Notes under the pieces: model-generated
Database searches by the model: none
What the model was told of the DNA's origin: nothing
What the model saw: the letters and a program-made list of their open reading frames with translations, nothing else
IMG/VR virus record: IMGVR_UViG_3300032242_000494
Coordinates: 1 to 21,504 of that record
Source of the DNA: a virus
DNA length: 21,504 nt
Direction: 5' to 3' (one strand)
Made by a program: the position numbers and the translations under genes
Shown here: positions 8,784-16,152 of the stretch, piece after piece
How positions within the stretch are numbered: position 1 is the stretch's first letter
How the letters are laid out: every line of letters begins with the position of its first letter

Positions 8784-8813
8784 GGGGAGGGGCTAAAACC
8801 TCTCCCCTTTTTT
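8784..8813 (+). terminator. Intrinsic terminator after the major capsid gene
   Basis: A nine-pair stem pairs 8784-8792 (ggggagggg) with 8799-8807 (cctctcccc), with one G-T wobble. It has a six-base loop and is followed by six T residues at 8808-8813. It begins 11 bases after the capsid stop codon. It would end or attenuate transcripts carrying the head module. Confidence 0.9.
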
Positions 8814-8832
8814 AAATCTGATCAAGCTTTTC

Positions 8833-8838
8833 AAGGAG
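8833..8838 (+). promoter_or_regulatory. Ribosome binding site aaggag for the 8847 gene
   Basis: The motif is eight bases before the ATG at 8847. It shows that translation starts after the terminator hairpin and not at an in-frame ATG at 8739, which lies inside the capsid gene. Confidence 0.75.
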
Positions 8839-8846
8839 AAGATCAA

Positions 8847-9842
8847 ATGCCTCAATTTTCAGACGACCTATTCTTAGGTTCCGCTCCTACCGCTATGGGT
8901 ACAGCTTCGTATCCTACAAGCGGTACTTTTACTGGCTCAATTGCAACAACCACTTTGACAATCACTGCTGTATTGCAAGGTGATCCTATTGCTATTGGTC
9001 AATGGGTTAACGGTACTGGCGTAACTGCTGGTACATACATTACTGGCTACGGTACTGGTACAGGTGGTGCTGGTACATACACCGTTAACGTATCTCAGAC
9101 CGCATCTAGCACAACCATCTACACACAAGGTCAAGCCATTCTAGGCGACCCTTCATTGATGCCATTAGGCATTGGCCCAATGGGTCGTGTCTACACGTTT
9201 GACGTTGTCCCTTTGACTGCAAACGCCGCAAACATTTGTGCATCACAGACCCCTGCCGCCGCAGGCGCACTTACATTGCTAACAACTAGCACATTGGGTG
9301 GCAAGCGTGTTACTCGTTCTGATGGTCAAACTGTTACTCAGTTAGACACTCCACGCACTTTAGTAGTGACAACTGGAACTGGTACAACTACTAGCTCAAG
9401 CATTACTATTACAGGTTGGGATCAATACGGTCAATCCATGAGTGAAGTTATTGTTTCTGGGACGGTTGCATCAACCGCAACAGAAGGCAAAAAAGCTTTT
9501 TACCAAATTTTGAGCGTTGTTGGTACTGCGGCTACTACATCAACAATTACTGTTGGTACAACTTATACCCTTGGTATTCCTATGCGCATTACTAACGGCA
9601 CATATTTATGCCACGTTGGGTGGGATTCTGGTTTTGCTATTGACACAGGCACTTTGAATGTCGCCGATACAACAAACCCAGCAACTACTACCACTGGTGA
9701 CGTACGCGGGACTTTTAAACCATCCACTGCCGCCAACGGTATTAAGCGTTTATGTCTCGGCATTATGCTTCCAGCTATTGCCGCAGGCCCAAATGCAACA
9801 CGTCTTGGCGCCGTTGGTGTAAACCAAAACTTAGTGTCCTAA
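8847..9842 (+). CDS. Threonine-rich virion structural protein
   Basis: The 331-residue protein is dominated by Thr, Gly, Ser, Ala and Val in alternating patterns typical of beta-rich virion proteins. Residues about 25-92 form a compact Gly/Thr module ([17 protein letters not shown]...[20 protein letters not shown]). I recognise it as a domain found inserted in many phage and prophage structural proteins. The remainder (about 100-331) includes [20 protein letters not shown] and a C-terminal [20 protein letters not shown] and may be the family-specific core. No membrane segment or enzyme motif is visible. It lies between two terminators with one small basic protein, so the pair may form a separate transcription unit. 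A capsid decoration or head-fibre role is plausible; a tail protein is possible. Confidence 0.72.
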   Translation: MPQFSDDLFLGSAPTAMGTASYPTSGTFTGSIATTTLTITAVLQGDPIAIGQWVNGTGVTAGTYITGYGTGTGGAGTYTVNVSQTASSTTIYTQGQAILGDPSLMPLGIGPMGRVYTFDVVPLTANAANICASQTPAAAGALTLLTTSTLGGKRVTRSDGQTVTQLDTPRTLVVTTGTGTTTSSSITITGWDQYGQSMSEVIVSGTVASTATEGKKAFYQILSVVGTAATTSTITVGTTYTLGIPMRITNGTYLCHVGWDSGFAIDTGTLNVADTTNPATTTTGDVRGTFKPSTAANGIKRLCLGIMLPAIAAGPNATRLGAVGVNQNLVS

Positions 9843-9854
9843 TAGGAGAATACC

Positions 9855-10322
9855 ATGGGTGAATTTAAACTAATGCCAAAGATGAAAACCACTGAGCCTT
9901 CAGCTATTCTGAAGCTTAAAAAAGGTGGTTCTGTAAAGAAAGCTATGGGAGGTATTCTTCCGATGGCTGATTCTGAAAAAGGTGTACCTACTGCAGCTCG
10001 TCGCGGTGTTGCGCCTGCAATGCCTAAACGCGGTGCGTATATGGGTGGTATGCCTATGCGTTCAGAGACTGGGCCTGTGATGCGCAAAGAAGGTGGTGAA
10101 ACTAAAGCCACACAGAAAGCTGAGATGAAAGCCATTAAAGGCATAAAATCAGAGTTATCATCGCATGAAGGCAAGCCTGCCAGTAAAGCGCATAAAGGTT
10201 TAAAAACCGGCGGTGTTATCAATGGCTATAAGACAGGTGGTGTCACCAATGGCTATAAAACTGGTGGTATTGCCGAAGTAGAAGGCAAAAACTACAAGCG
10301 TGGTGGTAAAGCAAATTGCTAA
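9855..10322 (+). CDS. Basic Gly/Lys-rich protein with Gly-Gly repeats
   Basis: The 155-residue product is strongly basic and low in complexity, with no known fold. It has LKKGGSVKKAMGGI near residues 20-34, a Pro/Arg/Gly-rich middle (RRGVAPAMPKRGAYMGGMP), a Lys/Glu helix-like stretch (about 75-105), two nine-residue tandem repeats (KTGGVINGY and KTGGVTNGY) with a partial third copy, and a final YKRGGKANC. It shares the KKGG...AMGG pattern with the small basic protein at 4801-5085. The ATG follows taggaga (9843-9849) and the gene ends five bases before a terminator. A DNA-contacting internal head protein would suit the charge, but nothing in the sequence proves it. Confidence 0.75.
   Translation: MGEFKLMPKMKTTEPSAILKLKKGGSVKKAMGGILPMADSEKGVPTAARRGVAPAMPKRGAYMGGMPMRSETGPVMRKEGGETKATQKAEMKAIKGIKSELSSHEGKPASKAHKGLKTGGVINGYKTGGVTNGYKTGGIAEVEGKNYKRGGKANC
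10203..10271 (+). repeat. In-frame 27-bp tandem repeat, 2.5 copies
   Basis: Units 10203-10229 and 10230-10256 encode KTGGVINGY and KTGGVTNGY. A partial third unit (10257-10271, KTGGI) follows. The copies differ mainly at third codon positions, so they are not a recent perfect duplication, and selection seems to keep the peptide. Copy number could vary between related phages. Confidence 0.85.
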
Positions 10323-10326
10323 AACT

Positions 10327-10352
10327 GTAGGGGCTATGTGCCCCTACTTTTT
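10327..10352 (+). terminator. Intrinsic terminator before the 885-aa structural gene
   Basis: A perfect eight-pair stem pairs 10327-10334 (gtaggggc) with 10340-10347 (gcccctac), with a five-base loop and a run of five T residues at 10348-10352. It starts five bases after the stop of the basic protein gene and fills most of the gap before the next start at 10370. Confidence 0.88.
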
Positions 10353-10369
10353 AACAGAATAGGTGAAAT

Positions 10370-13027
10370 ATGTCGCAACTCGTTACGTACACTGGCCCAA
10401 GTAGCCAAACAGATAATCAATTACGCACACAGACGTCATCACGTTCTGCGGCATACGATCCAGTAGATAAACTGCGCGTATCGCAACCTCAAGCACTAAT
10501 TGATACCGACTTTGAATATGGTCAACAGCCAACTAAGTGGGAATCAATTAACCTACAAAACAATCGTCAGGGCGCGTATTACATTCCACAGGTATATACG
10601 ACTATTGACAATAGCGCGTCAAATAAAGGCATTCAAACTACAAATGCCAGCCGTACTGTTACGGTTTATATGACTGACACAAGTGCATATACAGTAGGTA
10701 TTCCAATTTTTATTCAAGGTGCAACAAACCCCAATTTGAATGGTTGGTGGTTAGTGAATACTGTAAACACAAATGCCTCTGTTGTCTTTTTAATTGATGC
10801 CAACGCTACAGCAACGACTAACGTATTTAACCCCGGTAAGACGTATGTGTACCCCGGTTATTTCTATAGCAACTGTGGATTTCAAGTAGGTTCAAACTGC
10901 ATTACTGCAAGCGCAACTACTACCCCACTTTGCACTACCACATATGCTCATGGTTTGAACGTAGGTGATTACATTTACATGATTGGTTTTGCGGGAGATA
11001 CAAACGTAAACGGCGCATGGATTGTTGCTACAACGCCAACTGCCAGCACTTTTACTTTCACAACTGCTGTAGCAGTAACCAGCCCAACAAACAGCGCAGG
11101 TCAAGGAAACGTCTATATGCGTCCTGCTGGATGGGTTGAGTCTCGTCCATACGATGGCGGTGTTGCGTTCTCTGCTGGAGGAACAATTACCAACCAACAG
11201 TTAATTCGTCAGACACGTCGTTATTTCCGCTATCAGTCTGGTAAAGGTATCCAATTCTCAACTGGTTCTTCACTTCAGCCAACATTGTTCCAACCTGTTT
11301 TGACAGCTGCAGGAACCACTGTAACGGTAACAACTTCTGCCCCCCATAACTTGGCTGTTGGTACAACAATCCAAGTTTCTGGTGCAACTCCAACACAATA
11401 CAACGGTACTTTTACAATTGGTTCTGGCGGCTTTACCAAGACTACATTTCAGTATTCAACTTCTGTAATTAACACACCGCCATCAACTCCAGCGACTGGT
11501 AACTCAATTCGAGTAAACCCAACCATTTGGTATGGCGCACAAAACTCAGTTGGCATTTTTGACCAGCAAAACGGAATTTTCTTCCAATATGATGGTCAAC
11601 AGTTATACGCAGTGGTTCGTAATTCAACTATTCAAACTGCTGGATACGTTCAAGTTACGCAGGGCAACGCAACGGTTACTGGTGTTGGTACAAACTTTAC
11701 AACAGCGTTGACGCCTGGTCAGTTCTGCGTAATCCGTGGGCAGTCATATCGTGTTATTGCTATTGCAAGCGATACGTCGTTAACTATTGCGCCTGAATAT
11801 CGTGGCAACTCATACAATTCAACGAACTCGCCAAACGGCGGATACATCATGTCTGTAACAACAGACACAAAGTATCCACGTTCTACTTGGTTTGATCCTA
11901 TGGATGGCACAGGCCCATCGGGTTACAACCTTGATCTGTCGCGTATGCAAATGTTCTACATCGACTACTCTTGGTACGGTGCAGGCTCAATTCGTTGGGG
12001 CTTCAGAGGTCAAAGCGGTGCGGTAACATATTGCCATCAAGTACAGAATAATAACCTTCAATACGAAGCGTATATGCGTTCTGGTAACTTGCCAGCGCAC
12101 TATGAGTCTTCTGGCTTGACGCCAACTACTTATTTGACTTCTTCAATTGGTACTGGTGACACTACTATTCCCGTAGCGGATACTAGCCAATTTAATTCAA
12201 GTGGCACTGCAAAAATTACTGGAAGTGGCGCGGCTGGTGTTGTTGAATACGTTACCTACACGGGCAAAACTTCAACATCACTTACTGGATGCACCCGTGG
12301 TGCTACTGGGGGATCTGCGGCTACTGCGTTTACCTATAGCGCAACAGCGTTTGTCACTGTTGAGTACGCTACCCAAGACTCTGTACCTTCAATTTCGCAC
12401 TGGGGCTCATCAGTCATTATGGATGGTCAGTTCAACGATGATAAATCGTTGATTTTCAACTATGGAATGACAACTCCATTGACGGTCTCTACTGCTGGCT
12501 CTTACGCTTTAATGGCAATCCGTATTGCGCCTTCTGTAGACAACGGAACAACTAGCACTCTTGGTTTGAAAGAAAATATCAACCGTATGCAGTTGCAACT
12601 TGACTCGGTGTCAATCATTGCATCTACTTCACAAGTTTTAATTAACTTGATTTTAAATGGTCGTCTTGCGGCGGCGTTTTCTGGAACTGGCGCTGTGACG
12701 TCTTTTGTTTCTCCTCAGCAACTTGCTGGTGGATTTACTTCCTCATTGGCGCAGATTGCGGTAAATGGAGCGACAGGGACAACCGCAACTATTACAGGTG
12801 GCGAGTCATTGGCGGCGGCTTACGTTCCAATCGGCATCAACACTTTGGATTTGAGTAACGTGCGTGACTTGGGTAACTCAATCTTAGGTGGTGGTGTAAA
12901 TAACACTGTGCCAACTACGCAAGCAGGTTTGTACCCAGACGGCCCAGACATACTTTATGTTGTTGCAACTACAACAGGCGCTTGTTCTATTCAAGCGCGT
13001 TTGTCTTGGAAAGAAGCTCAGGCTTAA
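10370..13027 (+). CDS. Large mosaic virion structural protein
   Basis: The 885-residue protein begins with KLRVSQPQALIDTDFEYGQQ (34-53) and WESINLQNNRQGAYYIPQVY. I associate this N-terminal block with virion structural proteins of cyanophages and other aquatic phages. Inside it I see three copies of a beta module with a 'VG...I...G......NG.w.V' pattern (about residues 108-143, 194-231 and 326-362). There is also a 'GNATVTGVGTNFT...ALTPGQFCVIRG' module (431-456) and a 'TTIPVADTSQF...EYVTYTGKT...LTGCTRGATG' module (about 595-648). The core seems to resume between and after them (WFDPMDGTGPSGYNLDLSRM; HWGSSVIMDGQFNDDKSLIF). No enzyme motif is seen. A tail, baseplate or neck-appendage role is likely from context, but the exact location is unknown. 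Confidence 0.75.
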   Translation: MSQLVTYTGPSSQTDNQLRTQTSSRSAAYDPVDKLRVSQPQALIDTDFEYGQQPTKWESINLQNNRQGAYYIPQVYTTIDNSASNKGIQTTNASRTVTVYMTDTSAYTVGIPIFIQGATNPNLNGWWLVNTVNTNASVVFLIDANATATTNVFNPGKTYVYPGYFYSNCGFQVGSNCITASATTTPLCTTTYAHGLNVGDYIYMIGFAGDTNVNGAWIVATTPTASTFTFTTAVAVTSPTNSAGQGNVYMRPAGWVESRPYDGGVAFSAGGTITNQQLIRQTRRYFRYQSGKGIQFSTGSSLQPTLFQPVLTAAGTTVTVTTSAPHNLAVGTTIQVSGATPTQYNGTFTIGSGGFTKTTFQYSTSVINTPPSTPATGNSIRVNPTIWYGAQNSVGIFDQQNGIFFQYDGQQLYAVVRNSTIQTAGYVQVTQGNATVTGVGTNFTTALTPGQFCVIRGQSYRVIAIASDTSLTIAPEYRGNSYNSTNSPNGGYIMSVTTDTKYPRSTWFDPMDGTGPSGYNLDLSRMQMFYIDYSWYGAGSIRWGFRGQSGAVTYCHQVQNNNLQYEAYMRSGNLPAHYESSGLTPTTYLTSSIGTGDTTIPVADTSQFNSSGTAKITGSGAAGVVEYVTYTGKTSTSLTGCTRGATGGSAATAFTYSATAFVTVEYATQDSVPSISHWGSSVIMDGQFNDDKSLIFNYGMTTPLTVSTAGSYALMAIRIAPSVDNGTTSTLGLKENINRMQLQLDSVSIIASTSQVLINLILNGRLAAAFSGTGAVTSFVSPQQLAGGFTSSLAQIAVNGATGTTATITGGESLAAAYVPIGINTLDLSNVRDLGNSILGGGVNNTVPTTQAGLYPDGPDILYVVATTTGACSIQARLSWKEAQA

Positions 13028-13028
13028 T

Positions 13029-13574
13029 ATGCCAAGTAAATCACCTGCGCAACATCGGTTGATGGTAGCTGCCGCTCACACAAAGGGCGGCTTTGGTGGT
13101 GTGCCTCAAAAAGTCGGCAAAGAGTTTGCAAAGGCTGATGAGGGTAAAAAGTTTAAAAATGGTGGTTTATATGACAACATTCATGCAAAACAGCAAAGAA
13201 TTGCTCATGGCTCTGGTGAAAAGATGCGTAGAGTTGGTAGCAAAGGCGCGCCAACGGCTGCAGACTTTAAGGCAGCGGCAAAAACAGTAAAGATGTCTAA
13301 AGGGGGAGATCCTGTGCTTTCTGTTAGTAGAGGGGAAAAATTACCCACTAATCGCGGAGCAGGGTTGACTCAGAAGGGTCGAGACAAGTTTAATAACGCA
13401 ACCGGTAGTAACCTTAAAGCCCCACAAGCAAAGGGTCCACGACATGATAGTTTTTGTGCTAGAATGAGTGGCATGCCGGGGCCTATGAAAGATGACAAGG
13501 GTCGTCCAACTCGTAAAGCTGCATCTTTAGATCGTTGGCATTGCTCAACAGGTGGCAAAATTAAAGGCTGGTAA
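13029..13574 (+). CDS. Basic three-module protein with DUF6321-like C-terminus
   Basis: The 181-residue product seems to be built from three short basic modules. Residues 1-38 (SKSPAQHRLMVAAAH...VGKEFAKAD) resemble small DUF3008-like phage proteins. Residues 43-85 contain NGGLYDNIHAKQQRIAHGSG and a KGAPTAADFK stretch. Residues 110-172 (LTQKGRDKFNNATGSNLKAP, then SFCARMSGMPGPM...KGRPTRKAASLDRWHC) match my memory of the DUF6321 pattern. It ends GGKIKGW. Cysteines at 143 and 172 are too few for a classic zinc site. The start at 13029 is chosen because the upstream in-frame extension lies inside the previous gene. The first base of the ATG is two bases after the previous stop. Function is unknown; the high positive charge could favour DNA or acidic-protein contact. 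Confidence 0.75.
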   Translation: MPSKSPAQHRLMVAAAHTKGGFGGVPQKVGKEFAKADEGKKFKNGGLYDNIHAKQQRIAHGSGEKMRRVGSKGAPTAADFKAAAKTVKMSKGGDPVLSVSRGEKLPTNRGAGLTQKGRDKFNNATGSNLKAPQAKGPRHDSFCARMSGMPGPMKDDKGRPTRKAASLDRWHCSTGGKIKGW

Positions 13575-13577
13575 AAC

Positions 13578-14636
13578 ATGAGCACAAGCGGTACTGTTGG
13601 CCAAACTGTTATATCAGTCCAAAACATGATCGACCATGGGGCTCGCCGTGCTGGTAAACTAGCCGAAGAGCTTACAGACGAGCAGGTACTATCTGCAAAA
13701 GATAGTCTTTGGTTTTTGCTATCAAACATGGCAAACCGTGGTATTCAATACTGGTGTATTGTTAAAAATATTATGGGTATGCAGCCAGAGCAGCAAACAT
13801 TTTATTTGCCAGTTGGTACTGTAGATATTTTGAATGCTAACTATCGCACGTTAACTACAAATACTACCAACGCATATTCTACTTCTGGTACTGCATCTAA
13901 CGCATTTAATGGCATAGGCACTTCCGTTTGCCAGTTAACTAATAACACTGGATCGATTGGCATTGCACCTACTTCTGCATCGCCTGTCTACATTGCATCA
14001 ATTGGTATTTTGCCTGCAATTACAGGCTCTGTAACAGTTGTGCTGCAGTATTCACAAGATGGCATAACTTGGGTAACTGCTCTTTCTCCCGGTGCCGTAG
14101 ATTGGTCAAGCAATGTATGGTTATACTATGATTTGCCTGATAGCTCTAATGCAGGCTACTGGCGCATTCAGCAAACTGCTGGGGCTAATATGGGTGTGTA
14201 TCAAGTGGTTTTTGGTAGCAACCCCATGGAAATCCCCATGGCTCGTATGAATCGAGATGACTACGTTAACCTCCCAAATAAGAGCTTTACAAATAATTAC
14301 CCATTGCAATACTGGTTTGATCGAAACATTCCACAACCTGCAATGTATGTTTGGCCTGTGCCTGCAACGTTTTCACCTCAAATCGTGGCATGGTGCCATA
14401 GGCAAATTCAGGATGTAGGTGATCTCAATGGCGAGCTGGAAATCCCTCAGCGATGGTATCTGGCCATTCAGAACATGTTGGCGCATCAAATGTCTATGGA
14501 ACTTCCAAACGTGGATATGACACGTATTCAGTATTTGGAAAGCCAGTCTGAAAAGTATTGGAACATGGCGGAGCAAGAAGAGAGGGATAAGAGCCCAATC
14601 TATTTTGCGCCTAACATTAGTCCGTACACACGATGA
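13578..14636 (+). CDS. Head-tail connector, P22 gp4-like, with inserted discoidin-like domain
   Basis: The 352-residue product has an N-terminal helical part (VISVQNMIDHGARRAGKLAE...AKDSLWFLLSNMANRG) and a C-terminal part typical of gp4-type tail accessory or connector proteins: DDYVNLPNKSFTNNYPLQYW, then MYVWPVP, a RWYLAIQNMLAHQM helix with a Pro-Asn-Val-Asp turn, and EQEERDKSPIYFAPNISPY. In P22, gp4 binds the portal and helps close the filled head. Between these parts, residues about 95-213 look like a separate beta domain (TVVLQYSQDGITWVTAL; GYWRIQQTAGANMGVYQVVF), close in pattern to F5/8 type C (discoidin) carbohydrate-binding domains. The gene overlaps the next by 4 bp (ATGA). I am fairly sure of the connector core and less sure of the insert. 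Confidence 0.72.
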   Translation: MSTSGTVGQTVISVQNMIDHGARRAGKLAEELTDEQVLSAKDSLWFLLSNMANRGIQYWCIVKNIMGMQPEQQTFYLPVGTVDILNANYRTLTTNTTNAYSTSGTASNAFNGIGTSVCQLTNNTGSIGIAPTSASPVYIASIGILPAITGSVTVVLQYSQDGITWVTALSPGAVDWSSNVWLYYDLPDSSNAGYWRIQQTAGANMGVYQVVFGSNPMEIPMARMNRDDYVNLPNKSFTNNYPLQYWFDRNIPQPAMYVWPVPATFSPQIVAWCHRQIQDVGDLNGELEIPQRWYLAIQNMLAHQMSMELPNVDMTRIQYLESQSEKYWNMAEQEERDKSPIYFAPNISPYTR

Positions 14637-14905
14637 GCAAGTGGCTTGACACTCGCGGCAACACTACGCTAACCATTGCGGTCTGCGATAGGTGTAAAAT
14701 GAAGCGAGCATATGATTGCTTATCACCGGACATCAACTACCCGGGGTTAAGAGTTTGTGATGAGGGTTGCGCTGATGAAAAAGACCCATATCGTTTGCCG
14801 GCAAGGCAAACAGAGCGCATTACGTTGCGGTTTCCTCGACCTGATGCAAATCTGGATGATTTGTCAGGCCCAGGTATTCCGTATGGTGGATTAGTTGAGG
14901 AGTAA
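14633..14905 (+). CDS. Small zinc-knuckle-like phage protein
   Basis: The 90-residue protein has CDRCKM (Cys 18 and 21) and VCDEGC (Cys 42 and 46), giving a CxxC...CxxxC arrangement that could bind one zinc ion. A conserved-looking tail (DPYRLPARQTERITLRFPRP) follows. I recall small proteins of this kind, with 'VCDRCG...LRVC', among tail genes of many aquatic phages, usually annotated only as structural or hypothetical. ATGA overlap with the connector gene implies coupled translation and perhaps matched amounts. There is no membrane segment. DNA binding is possible for a zinc knuckle, but the location among tail genes argues for a structural or assembly role. Confidence 0.75.
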   Translation: MSKWLDTRGNTTLTIAVCDRCKMKRAYDCLSPDINYPGLRVCDEGCADEKDPYRLPARQTERITLRFPRPDANLDDLSGPGIPYGGLVEE

Positions 14906-14907
14906 CA

Positions 14908-15831
14908 ATGGCAGCAACAGGCTTTACGCCGATTCAACTCTACTACAGCACGACTGCGTCTCAACAGCCGTTGGCGGCTAATCTTGCGTCTGGTGAATTG
15001 GCTATCAATATTACTGATGGCAAGATGTACTACAAAGACAACACTGGTGCTGTCAAGGTCATTGCAAATGCGTCTACAGCGTCGGGGAGCTTGCCAGGCG
15101 GTGGTACGGGTACTGTTGTCTACCAAAGCTCCACTGGTGTTACAGCCTACCTGACTCTTGGTACAAATGGTTACTTGTTGACTGCTGGCGCCACTGCACC
15201 ACAGTACTCTAATCCCGCAACCTTTACCGTTGGTAATGCAACCGTTGCTACAAACTTAGCAAGTGGTTCTGCATATCAAATACCTTATCAGACTGGTTCA
15301 AGCACAACAGCGTTTACGACCGCGCCAACTACGGCTGGTACGGTGCTTGGATGGAATGGATCTGCATTTGCTTGGGTATCAGCGCCCGCCGCTACATCTG
15401 CTACTAATTTGGCTGGTGGTGGTGCATATACGGTTGTATATCAGTCATCAGCAGGCACTACAGCGTATTTAACAAATGGCACAACAGGTCAAGTGTTGAC
15501 TGCAAATACGGGTGGGGCTCCAACATGGGGGTCTATACCATCTTCAGTAACTTCTTTTCAAACATCTTTAAGTGGCTTAACGCCTAGCACATCAACAACA
15601 GGCGCGGTTACGCTTGCGGGCACTCTTGGCACATCATCAGGTGGTACAAACTCTACTGCAACACCCACGGCAGGCACTATTGCGTATGGCACAGGCTCTG
15701 CATATGCGTTTACTACCGCAAGCACAATAGGCTATCTTTTAACAAGTGGTGGCTCAGGAACGCCCACATGGACAGACCCAACATCATTTGGTACATCAAA
15801 CGGTAAGTTGTACTTCTTTGGACAATTTTAA
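14908..15831 (+). CDS. Tail fibre-like protein with internal repeats
   Basis: The 307-residue protein begins with a head domain, PLAANLASGELAINITDGK (21-39) then YYKDNTGAVKVI. This pattern is common at the N-termini of phage tail fibre proteins and probably anchors them to the particle. The rest is Thr/Ser/Gly/Ala-rich and contains four related 40-residue units (about 64-103, 118-160, 168-210, 253-291) sharing 'Y...YQ(S/T)..GTTA(Y/F)LT..T.G..L......PTW'. It ends with GKLYFFGQF. Start ATG 14908 follows gaggag in the end of the previous gene. The protein is short for a complete fibre, so it may be a connector fibre or the attachment part of a multi-protein fibre including the 971-residue protein downstream. 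Confidence 0.75.
   Translation: MAATGFTPIQLYYSTTASQQPLAANLASGELAINITDGKMYYKDNTGAVKVIANASTASGSLPGGGTGTVVYQSSTGVTAYLTLGTNGYLLTAGATAPQYSNPATFTVGNATVATNLASGSAYQIPYQTGSSTTAFTTAPTTAGTVLGWNGSAFAWVSAPAATSATNLAGGGAYTVVYQSSAGTTAYLTNGTTGQVLTANTGGAPTWGSIPSSVTSFQTSLSGLTPSTSTTGAVTLAGTLGTSSGGTNSTATPTAGTIAYGTGSAYAFTTASTIGYLLTSGGSGTPTWTDPTSFGTSNGKLYFFGQF
15097..15780 (+). repeat. Four degenerate protein-level repeats in the fibre gene
   Basis: The units correspond to residues 64-103, 118-160, 168-210 and 253-291. Units one and three share VVYQSS.G.TAYLT.GT.G..LTA almost exactly. DNA identity is only partial, so these are old duplications kept for fold reasons, probably stacked strands of a trimeric shaft. 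Confidence 0.7.
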
Positions 15832-15840
15832 GGAACGAAC

Positions 15841-16149
15841 ATGGCATCAGGAACACTAGGTCAATCAAACCTTGCGGCGGCAACAAACACCACCGTATAT
15901 ACGGCAGGTGCTACTCCTACCACTTTTAACGTCTCAATGACAAACAGTTCAGGATTTCCTGTTGCTGTGAACTTGGCTATTGCGGCATCTGCAACGCCAT
16001 CGGCTAGTGAGTATCTTGAGTACCAAACGGTGATACCAGGCAACAGCGTCTTGGAGCGTGGTGGTTTGGTTGCCACATCTGGTAAATTAATCGTAGCCTA
16101 TGCAACTAGCACTGGTATAAGCGTCAACGTCTATGGATATGAGGGCTAA
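15841..16149 (+). CDS. Small beta-rich virion protein
   Basis: The 102-residue protein has alternating Val/Thr/Ala/Ser strands throughout: NLAAATNTTVYTAG, FNVSMTNSSGFPVAVNLAIA, EYLEYQTVIPGNSVLERGGL and LIVAYATSTGISVNVYGYEG. This is the pattern of a compact beta-sandwich found in small structural proteins beside tail fibre genes of many phages. No function is experimentally known to me. The ribosome site aagga overlaps the previous stop codon, ten bases before the ATG. The gene is flanked by two fibre genes and followed only three bases later by the next start, so it may be a fibre accessory, tip or decoration protein. Confidence 0.72.
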   Translation: MASGTLGQSNLAAATNTTVYTAGATPTTFNVSMTNSSGFPVAVNLAIAASATPSASEYLEYQTVIPGNSVLERGGLVATSGKLIVAYATSTGISVNVYGYEG

Positions 16150-16152
16150 AAA

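Noticed and set aside
8739-8846. N-terminal extension of the 8847 gene
   Set aside because: It would start inside the capsid gene and read through the terminator hairpin. The aaggag at 8833-8838 fits the ATG at 8847.
9839-10222. Minus-strand 127-codon frame
   Set aside because: Antisense to the low-complexity basic gene, whose Gly/Lys codons yield long Pro/Phe-rich antisense frames by composition alone.
10203-10271. Tandem repeat considered as a CRISPR-like or iteron array
   Set aside because: The units are contiguous without spacers, in frame, and diverge at third codon positions. They are a protein repeat.
12957-13028. N-terminal extension of the 13029 gene
   Set aside because: It overlaps the end of the 885-residue gene and is Leu/Gln-rich without homologous character. 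The module pattern begins at MPSKSPAQHR.
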